Positions 1-11,540 of a stretch of 64,000 nucleotides of DNA are shown one piece after another. The position numbers and the translations under genes are program-made. The DNA is from Rheum nobile (lineage: Eukaryota; Streptophyta; Magnoliopsida; Caryophyllales; Polygonaceae). The stretch's first letter is position 1. Each line of letters begins with the position of its first letter. The DNA lies in assembly GCA_027886185.1 (NCBI GenBank), contig WOAB01000100.1, positions 186,001 to 250,000 on the forward strand, given 5' to 3'. The notes under the pieces are model-generated. The model had not been told where the DNA came from, did no database searches, and saw only the letters and a list, made by a program, of their open reading frames with translations.

Positions 1-2264
1 TTTGGCCTTCTGAAAGATTAGGGAATTCATAAGAAAGTGTTCACTATCACTCTAGATAATGCAAGATGCAATGACAATATGCACTCCATGTTAACCGATA
101 GACTTGATATGCATTCTTCTTTGTCTTGCGGTGGTGAGTATTTTCATGTGCGATATAGTGCTCATATTCTAAACTTAGTTGTTCAAGAAGGCTTGAAAGT
201 AGTTGATATCGGGGTGAAAAAGATTAAGAAGATGGTGTGTTTTGTTGGGTCTTCAGAGCATAGAACTTTACAGTTTAAAGAAATCGCTTTGTCACTTGGC
301 CTTGATTGCTCAAGAAATTTGCTGGGATTGTCCTACAAGATGGAATTCTACATTTAAAATGCTTAAAAGGGCATTGCATTTTCGTTTGGGTTTTTCAAGT
401 GGAAGAATGGTACGAGTTGATTCTAGCTTTCCCCCAATTCTAACTGATGAATAATGGAATAGAATTGAGAAGATTTGTGATCTTTTGAAGCCTTTTGATG
501 AACTTACTACTCTTATGTCGGGAAGGATATATCCAACATCCAATTTGTACTTCAAGTGTGTGTGAAAAGTTGAGCTTCTATTATTGAAATATGTTGCTTG
601 TGGGGATACAGTTCTGATGGATATGGTAAATAGGATGAAGAAGAAGTTTAAAAACTATTGGCCTGGAGTTCTTTTAATTTGATTCTTTCATTTGCCATCA
701 TATTGGATCCTCGTTACAAGTTTCAATTAATCCAACATTGTTTCGAGAAGTTGGATGCTGAAAGTGCTTCATTTAAATCCAATCATGTGAAAGAAGAATT
801 TATGAAGTTGTTTCAAGAGTATTCTTTAAACAACAATGAAGCAACTACGACTCAAGATATGATTGACCCTAGAGACTTTGAGGTAATTTAATATAATGTC
901 AATCATTTACATTTTTTATTATATTTCAACATGCTTCACTAATTTTTATTTTGTGTCTTTGCTAGGGATTTGCTTCATTTTTTTATATTTCTGCAGAAAA
1001 ATCAGAAATTGATATATATTTGGATGAGACTAGGGAAAATCCTACTAAAGGTCTAGTTGTGCTTGAGTGGTGGAAGAAAAATGCTCATAGATTCCCTTTA
1101 GTCTTTAGAATGTCAAGAGATATTTTAGCCATTTCGATAACAATTGTGGCATCCGAGTCTGCATTTAGCATGGGAAGTAGAGTTATAACAAAGTGGAGAT
1201 ATTCTCTTCTTGAAAAAATCGTTGAAGCACTTTTGACGACTCACTCTTGGATTTATGGATTGGATATCGAAGAAGGTAAGTAAATGTTTTGTTTCACATT
1301 AGTATGACATTTTAATGTCATATATTTGAGTTTAATTCAAAGTTTCAATTGTCCATGCCCGAAGGAGAATCTAGAAGAAGGATTAGAAGTCCAATTTATG
1401 AGGTTGCACGTTGACAATGGTGATGAAACGGTGGAGATGGAGAATTGACATACCTATTAAGGACTTGTTTAATTGTTTTGGATTTTTTTCTTAGTTATGA
1501 GATTATATATTTTGTTGTGTTTTGAATTGTGACTAAGTTGTTAGTTTGTTGCTAATTTGCTACTTTATCGAACTTGAAACGTCGTTGGATGATGGCTTAA
1601 TTATGGTTTTGTTTATTTTGTCGTGCTTTGACTTTTGAGCATTCTCTACAGAAGAGGAACTTCAGATATTTATTTTAGTCACATAGACTATTTATAGTTT
1701 ACAGGCTATTACCAATTCATCGCTTCTCCCTTAGATCGATTGTATAATTTGTATTTGTATGAGCTACATTGGAAACAAGTGGTATCCTGAAAGCTTTGAC
1801 CCAGGCACCCAACTGAGTGGTAGTATAACAGAGTAACTGATATACCATATATATATATCTAATATTTTCTTACATGGTGATATAAAGATTATAATGTGAT
1901 AGTGGCTATGTTAGTTTACTAAGTATTATAAGATCGTTTTAACAAAATAGAACTAAGATGTTAAATTTAAGAGATAAGGCACTATGATAACATTATTTGT
2001 ATCGGGTTTAAAACTGAACAATAGATAGTCATGCGGAAAAAAAACTGAATATAATTATATTTCGTAAATGAACGCAAATTAAATTAACAAAAAAGCAGGA
2101 AAAAATTGCGGAACTCGATCCATTGGGCTGACCCAAACCGACAATAAACCCGTAATAACCCGATCTGGTTTGACCCGGTAAATTTTAGACCCGAAATGAC
2201 CCAACCTGAAATGTACCAGAACCCGGAGTACTCAGACCCGAACCCGACCCGATTGCCAGGTCTA
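1..2264 (+). mobile_element. hAT element, 3' part (left end outside window)
   Basis: Decayed transposase exons occupy the first 1.3 kb. About 800 bp of AT-rich sequence follows, then a terminus at 2150-2264 full of repeated ACCCGAACCCGACCCG-like motifs ending in TTGCCAGGTCTA. Read from the outside this is TAGACCTGGCAATCGGG, which is typical of plant hAT terminal inverted repeats with nested CGGGT motifs. The 8 bp target duplication cannot be tested because the left end is not in the window. The element class is supported by the transposase; the exact terminal base is uncertain. Confidence 0.65.
37..1283 (+). pseudogene. hAT (Ac-like, RICESLEEPER-type) transposase remnant
   Basis: Three separated blocks read as one hAT transposase on the plus strand. 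Block 37-357 contains an RYSAHILNLVVQEGLK motif, the conserved stretch before the catalytic core. Block 658-891 contains SFAIILDPRYKF, the start of the DUF4413-like region. Block 1020-1283 contains WWKKNAHRFP and an ASESAFS-like motif, the C-terminal hAT dimerisation domain. Stops interrupt the frame (one after 357, another near 454). A spacer at about 890-965 could be an old intron, with an acceptor-like TTTGCTAG before 966. The BED zinc finger expected at the N terminus would lie left of the window. The gene is clearly broken and cannot encode active transposase. Confidence 0.85.
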
Positions 2265-2689
2265 GTAATATCCCTTTTTATTCCTTTTTAAATTTACAAT
2301 TAATTAATATTTTTCAGTGAAAACATATCAATGACAAATTTGATTGCAACTCAAATTTTCAATTCTCAACTGAATTCGGCAATGTTAATTGATCGGTCAG
2401 TTGAGTCAAAGCTTGAATTTAATAGTTTCAAATTTGGATTATGTAAAAGTCCATTCAGTAGAATTATGATTTTGTGTATGGAGTGAGTTTCTCATACATT
2501 TGGTCTTTATGGTACAACATACGAAATATTATGGGTCATTGGATCAAGGAGATGGAGGATTGAGATTAAAAGGGGTGAAAAAGAGTGAATAGTAATGCGG
2601 TGGCATAACCGTAAATACGGCGATTTTTTTTTTTCGGCCACAACTTTTTTTTTTATATATATATTTTTTGTCTCTGGTCAGTTTGGAAT
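2265..2689. other. Intergenic, no gene seen
   Basis: AT-rich sequence between the hAT terminus and the repeat pair at 2690. No ORF, tRNA or clear element end is visible. It contains homopolymer T runs near 2625-2665. Confidence 0.6.
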
Positions 2690-2879
2690 AGACAATTATT
2701 GACGTTCACATATAAGTACTACATGTTCATTTTTCTATACCGTAAGGTTCACATATAACATGTTCAAACACATGTCTTTGCACATTTAGTGCTTATTTGT
2801 GAACTTCAGTGCACAAATAAGTGAACATTAAGAGCTTATTTGTGAACCTTCTATATAGGTTATTCCATAATGATTAAGA
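2690..2879 (+). repeat. Direct repeat copy 1 (~190 bp)
   Basis: Begins GACAATTATTGACGTTCAC and ends near the T run at 2880. A diverged second copy in the same orientation is at 3722-3912. Both contain alternating GTGAAC / GCTTATTTGTG motifs that are partly self-complementary. The copies flank the LINE-derived insertion at 2898-3711, so they look like an older repeat that the retroelement split or landed between. Confidence 0.7.
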
Positions 2880-2897
2880 GACGTTAAGAGTTTTTTT

Positions 2898-3711
2898 TTC
2901 GTCTATTTTTTTTTATAAGGTAGAAATTCGAGTTACCGACAAAAATGTCGGACAGCTCGAGAGGCCGATAAATCGGCAACTGGAAAAACCAGTTAGAACA
3001 ACACAGACAAGCAAATGAAAATACAACAAAGCAAAAGCGAGCTACAAGACTAGGGAGAGAAGTGAGTCCAGCACAAACGAACAGTGCTACTAGACGACGG
3101 GTCAAACAGGAAAACAATCTTGGGAAGTGAAGAATGGACAACCATGACGTTGCCCCCACCTAGATGAGGGATCTTCAGGAGTCTCGACCACCCTGACGTT
3201 GCCTTCGGGATCTTCAGGAGCCTCAACACAACCACGACCACAACTGGAACAACTCGATCTCCACCCTTAATCAGCTCAACAGAAGCAAAGTAGTACAACA
3301 CACAAGCTTGAAAAAAAACACAAAAAACAACAACAAAAAACAGCAGCAGGGAGCAAAGAGGGAGATCCACAAGAGGGACCAAGAGCTTCACGGCGGGGGA
3401 CAGGGGAGGGAGATGGACGGCGGAGAAGGAGGAGGTGATTTAGAGGAAGACAAGGAGGAAGGCGGGGGAGGCGGCGGCGGGGCAGAGATGGAGGGCGGAG
3501 AGGCAGAAGAGCTCTTCCATGGGATGGGATGGTGTCGGCGGAGGAGGGGAGGCGGCGGCGTGGTGGCGAGTGAAGTCGGGAGCAGATTTCCGACGACGAA
3601 CACGGGCTGGAAGCGGGATTGCCAGATCTGGAAGTTTGGTGAACGGATATAGGCTCGGGAGGGTCGGAAAGTGCGGCTCACTGGGCACGAGCCACACTTT
3701 CCGTCTATGAT
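2898..3711 (-). mobile_element. LINE-derived non-autonomous retroelement (no ORF)
   Basis: On the minus strand the element runs from a CT/GC-rich 5' region (3400-3690, with CCGCCGCC motifs) through a T/G-rich middle to a 3' end reading CGGCCTCTCGAGCTGTCC and then a poly(A) tract (T run at 2908-2920 on the plus strand). The same 3' tail motif, CGGCCTCTCGAG, ends the element at 33780-34990. A short duplication TTTCGTCTAT / TTCCGTCTAT brackets it (about 2899-2908 and 3702-3711). No reverse transcriptase is present. It looks like a LINE 5' UTR joined to a LINE 3' UTR, mobilised in trans. Several ORFs here are low-complexity shadows. Confidence 0.6.
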
Positions 3712-3721
3712 CGTTCTAGAA

Positions 3722-3912
3722 TAGACAATTATTGACGTTCACATATAAGTACTAAATATTCATTATTATATGTCGGCAAGTTCATATATAACATATTCAT
3801 GTGCAAACACATGTCTTTGTACATTTAGAGCTTATGTGTGAACTTCAATACACAAATAAATGAACGATAAGAGCTTATTGGTGAACCTTCTATATAAGTT
3901 ATTTCGGAATGA
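3722..3912 (+). repeat. Direct repeat copy 2 (~190 bp)
   Basis: Second copy of the repeat at 2690-2879, same orientation, with scattered substitutions. It starts GACAATTATTGACGTTCAC and ends near GATCAGGGGACG. Confidence 0.7.
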
Positions 3913-4480
3913 TCAGGGGACGAAAAAAAAAAATATTGACCCAAAAAATAAATATACGGCCGAGATCGCTTTCGCACGGGAATCCAAATCTTTGTGTATG
4001 TTCATATGAATGGCGGAATACATATATAGATGAAGTAATATAGCACACACACTTGACACTACCATTGAATATAAAATTTATTTGTGAAATTGACAAGAGT
4101 TAATTACCTGGTAAACTAGGTGGTGTGCTAATATAATTAAATATCTAAACTTTGAGAATTGACAAGTATCGATTAAAGAATAAAAAATTGTGAAATTGAC
4201 AAGTTTCTTTGCTCCAAAATAATATCGATTGAATAATTTGTATCTGGATAAACCACCACTAATCATCATATATGCTTGACTTTCAACAGGCAACTTTTGA
4301 GACGGACGAATCACCTAAAGATAGTCGGAGACAAAATGCGTATTTTTGAGAAAGAGGGAGATAATATGCGTTGTTTCGTGAAGATGGTGATATGATATTA
4401 GGATATTTTTACATAAGGGTAAATTAGTTGAAAAAAATTAAGAGTATAATCTATTATATATAAACTAAACTAGAATCTAA
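3913..4480. other. Intergenic, no gene seen
   Basis: AT-rich sequence with no convincing ORF. GAAATTGACAAG(A/T) recurs at 4085, 4155 and 4192, perhaps a remnant of a short tandem repeat. Confidence 0.5.
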
Positions 4481-5196
4481 CTAGCATGTGTCCATGGATA
4501 TGATCATATATTTTAATAATGAATTTAAATTTATTTATAATATATAAAATATAAAAGAGAATTATATAAAAAAATTAACATGATGTATTGAAAAAATAAT
4601 TTTTTTATTAAAATAATTTATAAGGTGTATTGTATGATGAAAATTGAAGGTAGATGTGTGAATTTATATTAATAGAAGAAAATATAAATTGATAATTTTA
4701 TATAATTACTAAAAATAAAATTGCACTAAAATAAAATTGCATATTGTATTCTTTATAATAGAGTTTATGGACAATCTATTCACCCTTATTAAATCATGAA
4801 CATTAATTAAGTATGATAATTATGTTTTTGGTAAGTGCATAATCATATGTATGTTGGTGGATGAACCGTATAACGTTAACTATTTTACGGACCATCTATC
4901 TATATACATATCTATATAATGGACTTTACGGATCATTAATGTACATTCTATATTATGGACACTAATTAAGTATGATAATTATGTTTTGGTAAGTGTTGAA
5001 TTATCATGTACAATGGGAAATATTTTGGGGTGGTAATTTAAGAAATTCGTATAAATAAAAAGATAAAATATATTTTAAATAGAATAAGGGTAAATAGGTA
5101 AATGTACATAATTATTTGATGATGTGGCATACTTAGATGAACGACATGTATGCGACATAATTGCTTCTTTAGTAGTAGTATATATATAGAATAGGA
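4481..5196 (-). mobile_element. Possible Helitron (minus strand)
   Basis: On the minus strand the 5' end would be TCCTATTCTATATATATAC preceded by A, and the 3' end CTAG followed by T (4484-4481), matching Helitron insertion between A and T. The 5' sequence continues with ACTAAAG and a 'CCACATCATC' stretch like other Helitron leaders in this window. A good 3' hairpin is not obvious, so this call is weak. Confidence 0.3.
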
Positions 5197-5469
5197 TAAG
5201 TGTCATGTGAGAATATATATTAGGGTGAGAAATGAGAATAAATCCTACTCTTTGGATTATAAATAAAACAAAGGCTAGGATTAAACTTTCATTAAAAAAT
5301 CATGTGCATGGCACATGACCTCATTTTTTGAGTTTGACCGGTCAACATGACTGGTCAAATCAGTCACCGGCGGTCAACGCCGGCGTTGATCACCGGAGCT
5401 CCGGCGTTGACCACCGACAATGACCGATCAAAGTTTTTTTTTTCGGCCAGTTTTTTTTTCAGGCACAAT

Positions 5470-6580
5470 TTTTGACTTGCGACTGTATGTGCGTTGATTT
5501 TTGCTTGTATGTGCATCGATATTGACTTGTATGTGCATTGATATTGCATAAAATCTGTATAGGATTTTTTACTATATGTGTGACTTTGTGTATGTGAAAA
5601 CTCATGCACTTCTCAGCATGTGCATATGTTTTAGCTTGTGTGTGCATAGATTTTGACATATATTTGCATCTAAATTCTACTTGTGTGTATTATTTTTTTG
5701 GGTTGAAATATTGTGTATGAGTTTTGGCTTGTATGTGCATCTAAATTACATAAATTTTGCATATGATTTTGATTATATGTGTGACTTTGTGTATGTGAAA
5801 ACTCATGCACATACATGTAAAAACTTATGCATGCATTTCAGAAAATGTGCATATGTTTTGGCATGTGTGTGCATAAATTTTGACCTGTATGTGCATCTAA
5901 ATTCTACTTGTGTGCGTTATTTTCTTGGGTTAAAATGTGCATGAGTTTTGGCTTGTATGTGCATACTCATTGAAGTGCATGTCTTTTTGCTTGTATGTGC
6001 ATGTAAATTGAACTAGATGTGCATAGGATTTGACTATATGTGTGACTTTTTATAAGTGAAAACTTATGCACACACATGTAAAATCTTAAATACTTTACAA
6101 AATGTGTATAGGTTTTGTCTTGTAAGTGCATGAATTTTGAATTGTCTGTGTATCTAAATTTTACTTGTATGCATCGCTTTCTTGGTTTGATATGTGCATG
6201 AGTTTTTGACTTGTATGTGCATACAATTTGAAACACATGTCTTTTTGCTTGAATGTGCACATGTCAAAACTTATGCACATACAGTGTACAACTCATGCAC
6301 ATTTTCTCTAGAAAACAATGCATAATTTTTACAATCTTTAGATGCACATACATGTCAATATTGATGCACATACAAGTCAAATTTATGCACATACAAGCCA
6401 AAATGTATGCACATGCCATCTCAAGCAAAAAATTAGTCTTGGAAAAAAGTTAGGCTGTGAAAAATTTAATGGAAAAAAATGGCCAGACAACACCTTATAA
6501 AATTTTAATGCACATACAAGTCAATATTGATGCACACACAAGTAACAAATGGTGCACATGCCAGCACAAGCAAACAGTGG
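5470..6580. repeat. Degenerate TGTGCAT-rich tandem repeats
   Basis: A unit resembling TTTTGGCTTGTATGTGCAT recurs dozens of times at irregular short spacing. It is in one orientation up to about 6240 and in the complementary orientation (ATGCACATACAAG) from about 6265 to 6560. It forms the subterminal part of the inverted-repeat element. The small ORFs here are by-products of the repeat. Confidence 0.75.
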
Positions 6581-7029
6581 ACCCGGAAAAAAATGGGCCG
6601 GAAAGAAAGAAAAACTTAGGCCGGACAACGCCTTATAAAAAAACTTAGGCCGGACAACGCTCTCTCCTCTGAACGCTCTCTCTCTGAACGCGCTCCAGCT
6701 CTTCTCTTCCGGCGTCCCTCTCGGCTTCTCCGACGACACCGCGTCGCCCGCAGTCCCCCCACCCCAGGAGGATCTCTACCCTCGCAGATCCCCTCTTTAC
6801 CTCCCCCCCTTCTTTCTCCTTCGCAGATCTAGCCTTCGAAACCGCGTGCCCTGCTCCCCTGCACTGCCGGCGCCCCATCCCGGCGTTTTCTGCCCGCCGA
6901 CCCTCCCCCTCCCCTCCCCTCCCAGAGTAGCGAACCCAATCTTCCCCCCCTTCCCTCACGCCAAACCCTAGGTGACCCTCCCTCCCGACACGTCCTTCCC
7001 GACCAGTAGCCACCCTCCCTCCCGACATC

Positions 7030-7330
7030 CCTTCCCACACCACCCTTGGCCCAGCGACTCACCGTCTCCTCCCCCCCCCCCATCAGGCCAGCGACTGTTG
7101 CGTTAGGGCTCCTAGGCAGCGCCCCAACCCCCACCAGCCTAACCCTCCCTCCCCCCCCCCCTTCTCAGGGAAACCCCACCCCGACCCTCACCCCTTCTCA
7201 GGGAAACCCCACCCCGACCCCCCCTCTCAGGGAATCCCCAACCCCCACCCCACCCTGAACCCCCTTTCTCTGTTTAACCCCCCCCCCCCTCCTTTTTCAG
7301 TGCAACCCCGACCCGCCGTTTTTCGTGGGC
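7030..7330. repeat. C-rich, low-complexity LINE 5' UTR with ~30 bp repeats
   Basis: Long C runs (for example 7070-7081, 7149-7160, 7281-7290) alternate with repeats of CTTCTCAGGGAAACCCCACC (at about 7161, 7195 and 7225). The sequence lies within the 5' UTR of the RTE LINE and probably affects transcription or is polymerase-slippage prone. The proline-rich ORF over it is not considered a gene. Confidence 0.7.
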
Positions 7331-7753
7331 GTGGACTGCGGTTTCCCGTGCGGTGACTCTTAGCCCCTTTACGGGGCACGGTAACCCTGTTTTAGCCTAT
7401 TTGGTTTACTCCGTTTTTAGCTAAGTGCTCCTTTGTGATTTCGTTCGTTGAACTTGTGTTTGTGTGCTTGATCGATAGTGTTATGTGGTTTATGCTTTAT
7501 CTCCAATACGTAGGTTTGTCTTTGTGTGTGCTAGTTGTTTTTGGGTGCCTTTCTCTTGCTTTTTCTTTGTAGGTTTGTCTTTGTTTCTGTGTTTTGTTCG
7601 TGTGCTTTGGCAGGTATACCGCGTGTGTTTGTGTTGTCTCCTAGGTAGGTGTCGGTCGAGATGGTTGTTCCAGGTGTTTACGATGGGCCCTATCCTTGTG
7701 TCAGTCGAAACAACAACGTTGAGCGTTTGAAGAAAGTAGTGGTAAAGTGGTGA

Positions 7754-10606
7754 TTGGTTTCGTGGAATGTGGGATCGCTCACTAGTAAATCGATTGAGTT
7801 AGTTAAAATCCTCAAACAGCGTAGAGTGGACATTGCGTGCATCCAGGAGACAAAATGGGTGGGAAACAAGGCGCGGGAGATAGACGGGTGGAAGCTTTGG
7901 TATTCGGGTGAAGCAAAGAGAAGAAATGGTGTCGGTATCATGGTCAGTAGGGAGCACAGAGACCAGGTGGTTCAGGTTGAGCGCAAGAGTGATCGGTTGA
8001 TGGCAATCAAGCTTGTGGTGGGTGGTTCCAGCATACACGCAATCAGCGCGTACGCCCCACATGTGGGTTTGGATGAGGAAGTAAAGAGAAGATTCTGGGA
8101 GGATTTAGATGTAATGATCGGAGGCATCCCGAGGACAGAACAACTCTTTGTGGGTGGTGACTTTAATGGACACATTGGTAAGGACAGAGAGGGATATGAT
8201 GAGGTGCATGGATGCTTTGGTTTTGGTGACAGGAATGACAGTGGTCTGGCTCTGTTAGAGTTTTCTGTGGCTTCTGGATGTGTTATTGCAAACTCGTGGT
8301 TTCGCAAAAAATATGAGCATTTGGTAACCTTTCAGAGCTCGACTTGTAGAACCCAGATAGACTACTTCATGGTTAGGAGAGAAGATAGGCGCAGCTGCAA
8401 ACATTGCAAGGTTATCCCGTATGGAGGATTATCAACCCAACATCGGCTCCTCATCCTGGACTTCGAGATAGCTGGCAAAAAGACTAAGAGAAACAACGTG
8501 TCACAACCTAGTATCAGGTGGTGGCGATTGTCAGAGTCAAGTGGATTAATGCTACGTGACAAGATTGAAGAAGAGGCAGAGGCTAAGGGAACATGGCAAG
8601 CAAAAGATAGTGTAGACGAGATGTGGAGTAAAATGGCAGAGTGCATTCGCAGGGCGGCGTGTGGGGTGTTAGGAGTGGCAAAAGGCAAAAGGGACTCCAG
8701 TAGAGGTCAGAGTGTAGCCTGGTGGGATGAAGAGGTGAAAGGGAAGGTAAAGGCCAAGCAAGTGGCATACAAGGAGCTTACGAGATGTACCAATGATGCT
8801 GAAAGGGAGAGTTTGTTAACCGACTACAAGACGGCGAAAAAAAAGGCTAAGAAAACCTTTGCTAGGGCCAAGGAGAGAGCGTTCGAGAGTTTGTACAAGG
8901 CTCTAGATGAGAAGGGTGGGGAAAGATTGGTGTACCGATTAGCAAAGGCTAGGGAGAGGAAGTGCAGAGATCTAGACACAATGAGGTGTATTAAAGATGA
9001 AGAAGGAAGGGTCTTAGTAGACAATCAGGACATCAAGCTCAGGTGGCAACAATACTTTGACAAACTGCTAAACGACGGACATGATGCACCCGTAGCATAC
9101 CACGATACAGAAGGTCGGACCGTAAACAGTTTCTGCAGGTGCATCTCAAAGGAGGAGGTGAAGGAGGCCATCCGTAGGATGAGGAGCAGGAGAGCAGTAG
9201 GGCCAGACGAGATCCCGGTTGAGGTTTGGAAGTGTCTGGGGGTAAAAGGCTTAGAGTGGCTCACGACACTCTTCAATGTTATCTTCAGGACAACAAAAAT
9301 GCCCGAAGAGTGGAGGCTTAGCAAGTTGATTCCGTTGTATAAGAACAAGGGTGATGCACAACAGTGTAACAATTATAGGGGTATCAAACTCCTTAGTCAC
9401 ACAATGAAGGTGTGGGAGAGAATAGTATAAGTAAGGTTGAGAAATCTTATAAGGGTGTCCGAAAATCAGTTTGGTTTTATGCCGGGAAGGTCGTCTATGG
9501 AAGCCATTCACTTACTAAGGAGGTTGATAGAGGCATATCGGGAAAGGAAGAGAAATCTACATATGGTCTTTGTTGACTTGGAGAAGGCGTATGATAGAGT
9601 GCCAAGAAAACTAATTTGGGAGTGGCTGGAAGCGAAGCAAGTATCAGGCTCGTATATTAGAATCCTAAAAGACATGTACGAGGGTGCTTTGACCAGCGTG
9701 TGTACCCCAGGAGGAGACACGGAGTATTTTCGGGTTGACATAGGTTTGCACCAAGGGTCGGTGTTAAGTCCGTTCCTATTTACTGTAGTGTTGGATGTGC
9801 TATCAGGGACTATACAGAAGGAGGTACCGTGGTGCATGCTGTTTGCAGACGACATTGTGCTAGTGGATGAGACTAGAAATGGGGTCAACAGTAGGCTAAA
9901 ACTTTGGAGGGAGAAACTCGAATCAAAGGGATTTAAGTTGAGTAGGACGAAATCAGAGTATGTTGAGTTCTCCTTTGGTAGAGGGGATGTGACGGGGGTG
10001 GAAGTGCAGCTTGGTGGGGAGGTCGTCCCGAAGAAGGAGACTTTCAAGTACTTGGGGTCGTTTATACAAAGCGACGGTGGGATAGATGCAGATATTAAGC
10101 ACAGAATACAGATGGGCTGGCAAAAATGGAGAGGCGCATCAGGAATTTTATGCGACAAGAAAGTGCCACACAAACTAAAGGGTAAGTTTTACAAGGTGGT
10201 AGTTAGGCCGGCGTTATTGTACGGAGCAGAGTGTTGGCCGGTGAGAAGAGATCAAGAGCAGAAGCTGATGGTGGCAGAGATGAGGATGCTACGCTGGATG
10301 TGCGGACATACCCGGTTGGACAGGATCCGAAATGTATCAATTAGAGAGAAGGTTGGAGTGACAGACGTCAGAGACAAGTTGCGCGAATCTCGACTTCGAT
10401 GGTTTGGGCATGTGCAGAGGAGGCAGTCTGATGCACCAGTGCGTAGATGTGAAGGGTTATTGCACAGTGAGTTTCGTCGAGGTAGAGGTCGACCGAAAAA
10501 GAGTTGGAAAGAGGTAGTTAAGCATGATCTGACGCTCCTGACACTGACAGAGGACATGGCTCGGAACATAGAGCTTTGGAGGGAAAAGATCAGGGTTGAG
10601 GATTGA
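7754..10606 (+). pseudogene. RTE LINE endonuclease-reverse transcriptase, in-frame stops
   Basis: One reading frame covers the whole protein. The N-terminal apurinic-like endonuclease domain starts at SWNVGSLT (about 7757) and shows IACIQETKW, GGDFNGHIG and the C-terminal STQHRL histidine motif. A charged linker follows. The reverse transcriptase shows VGPDEIPVE, NYRGIKLL, ENQFGFMPGRS, FVDLEKAYD, LHQGSVLSPFLF and the catalytic FADD (about 9841). The C terminus shows LLYGAECWP and RWFGHVQRR. A TAA at 9428-9430 interrupts the frame just before the RT fingers; the frame continues unchanged on both sides. A second in-frame TGA at 7751-7753 lies immediately upstream, and the original start may be further 5'. 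Otherwise the ORF is undamaged, so the copy is young. It would supply nuclease and polymerase for target-primed reverse transcription. Confidence 0.93.
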
Positions 10607-11096
10607 TGTGGACAGGAAGTGGTTCTTTGGTTTAGGTTTTGGTTTTTGGTTTTGGCTTTGGTTATTCTCTGCATGAGTGTCAGTCTTTTTTTGGGTCTAT
10701 CAGGAAACACCCTCTCGAAATACTTCGGGGTATGGGTGCGTACATCTAGACCCCCCAAACCCTACCGTTGGTGGGACTTTACTAGGTCGATTGTTGTTGT
10801 TGTTGTATATAGGACAATATAGATGCACACACAAGCCAAAATGTGTGCACATGCCATCTTTAATAAAAACTTATCCAAAAAAAATAAAAAATTGACCGGT
10901 CAACGTCGGAGCTCCGGCGTTGACCGCCGATGTTGACCGGCTGGTAACCGGTTTGACCGGTTAATTATCCACTTAAGTGGTCATGTCCATGACCACTTAA
11001 ATGATAGTCTAATCCTAGCCTTTGGATTTTTTCAAATCCAAAGACTATGAGCTATTCTCATTTATCACCATAATGTTCATTCTCACCGGATCCGCA

Positions 11097-11506
11097 TCCT
11101 ATATAATATAGATATATAGATTGCGCCACATGACACTCCCTCATTAAAATCGTCACATGACATTTTCTCATAAAAATAAATTTAATTATAAATCAAAGAT
11201 TTTTATCCTAAACTTATCACTAATATCTTCCTAATTTAAATACAAATCGAGCACAAAAATTACAAGTTAATTACAAAGAGTACAAATCCAACATTTCATA
11301 ATTATATACAAATCCAAAATTTTCTAATTATATGCATATCCAAAATTTCCTAATTAATGGATGATTGAGATATAAAATCATGATCCAAATCTAATTTTGA
11401 TATAGCATTATCTATCCTTTTTTTAAATACATAAATTAAATTTAATAATTATTAATATTTTTATTTAACAATATGACGTAAAAACGCCTGACACGAAAAT
11501 TACGCT
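11097..11506 (+). mobile_element. Possible degraded Helitron
   Basis: The left edge is TCCTATATAATATAG preceded by A, followed by a CACATGACA motif like the leader of the clear Helitron at 25380. The right part (about 11480-11506) reads CTGACACGAAAATTACGCTCG, resembling the GGACACGAAAATTAAACTAG terminus of that Helitron but with the CTAG lost. The left edge coincides with the outer limit of the inverted-repeat element, so the assignment is tentative. Confidence 0.3.
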
Positions 11507-11540
11507 CGTATATGGTAAAAATAGTGCCTTTATAAATTTG

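Larger units (their letters stand above)
6660..10816 (+). mobile_element. RTE-type LINE, nearly full length
   Basis: A CT/C-rich 5' UTR (6660-7480) leads to an endonuclease/reverse-transcriptase ORF (about 7754-10606) and a 3' UTR ending in the (TTG)n tail at 10791-10813. This tail, and the CCCCCCAAACCCTACC-like motif before it, are hallmarks of plant RTE elements. It is inserted in the TGTGCAT-rich interior of the surrounding inverted-repeat element. The exact 5' boundary and target duplication are unclear; GGACAAC near 6655 and GGACAAT near 10818 may be relics of the latter. Confidence 0.85.
5197..11096. mobile_element. Large inverted-repeat element (MULE- or foldback-like) with nested LINE
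   Basis: Sequence at 5197-5450 reappears as a diverged reverse complement at 10880-11096. Shared marks are GTGAGAA, CTTTGGATT, AAGGCTAGGATTA and a block rich in CCGGTCAAC and CCGGAGCTCCGGCGTTGACC. The inner parts also mirror each other: TGTGCAT-rich repeats after the left arm and their complement just inside the right arm (10820-10860). Long, internally repetitive inverted repeats without a transposase suggest a non-autonomous Mutator-like or foldback element. A 9 bp target duplication was not identified. The RTE LINE at about 6660-10816 lies inside. Confidence 0.5.

Noticed and set aside
7046..7258. Pro/Thr-rich ORF
   Set aside because: Lies in the C-rich 5' UTR of the RTE LINE; low complexity and no protein family.
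9025..10173. Minus-strand ORFs of 115-221 codons
   Set aside because: Shadows of the LINE reverse transcriptase frame.
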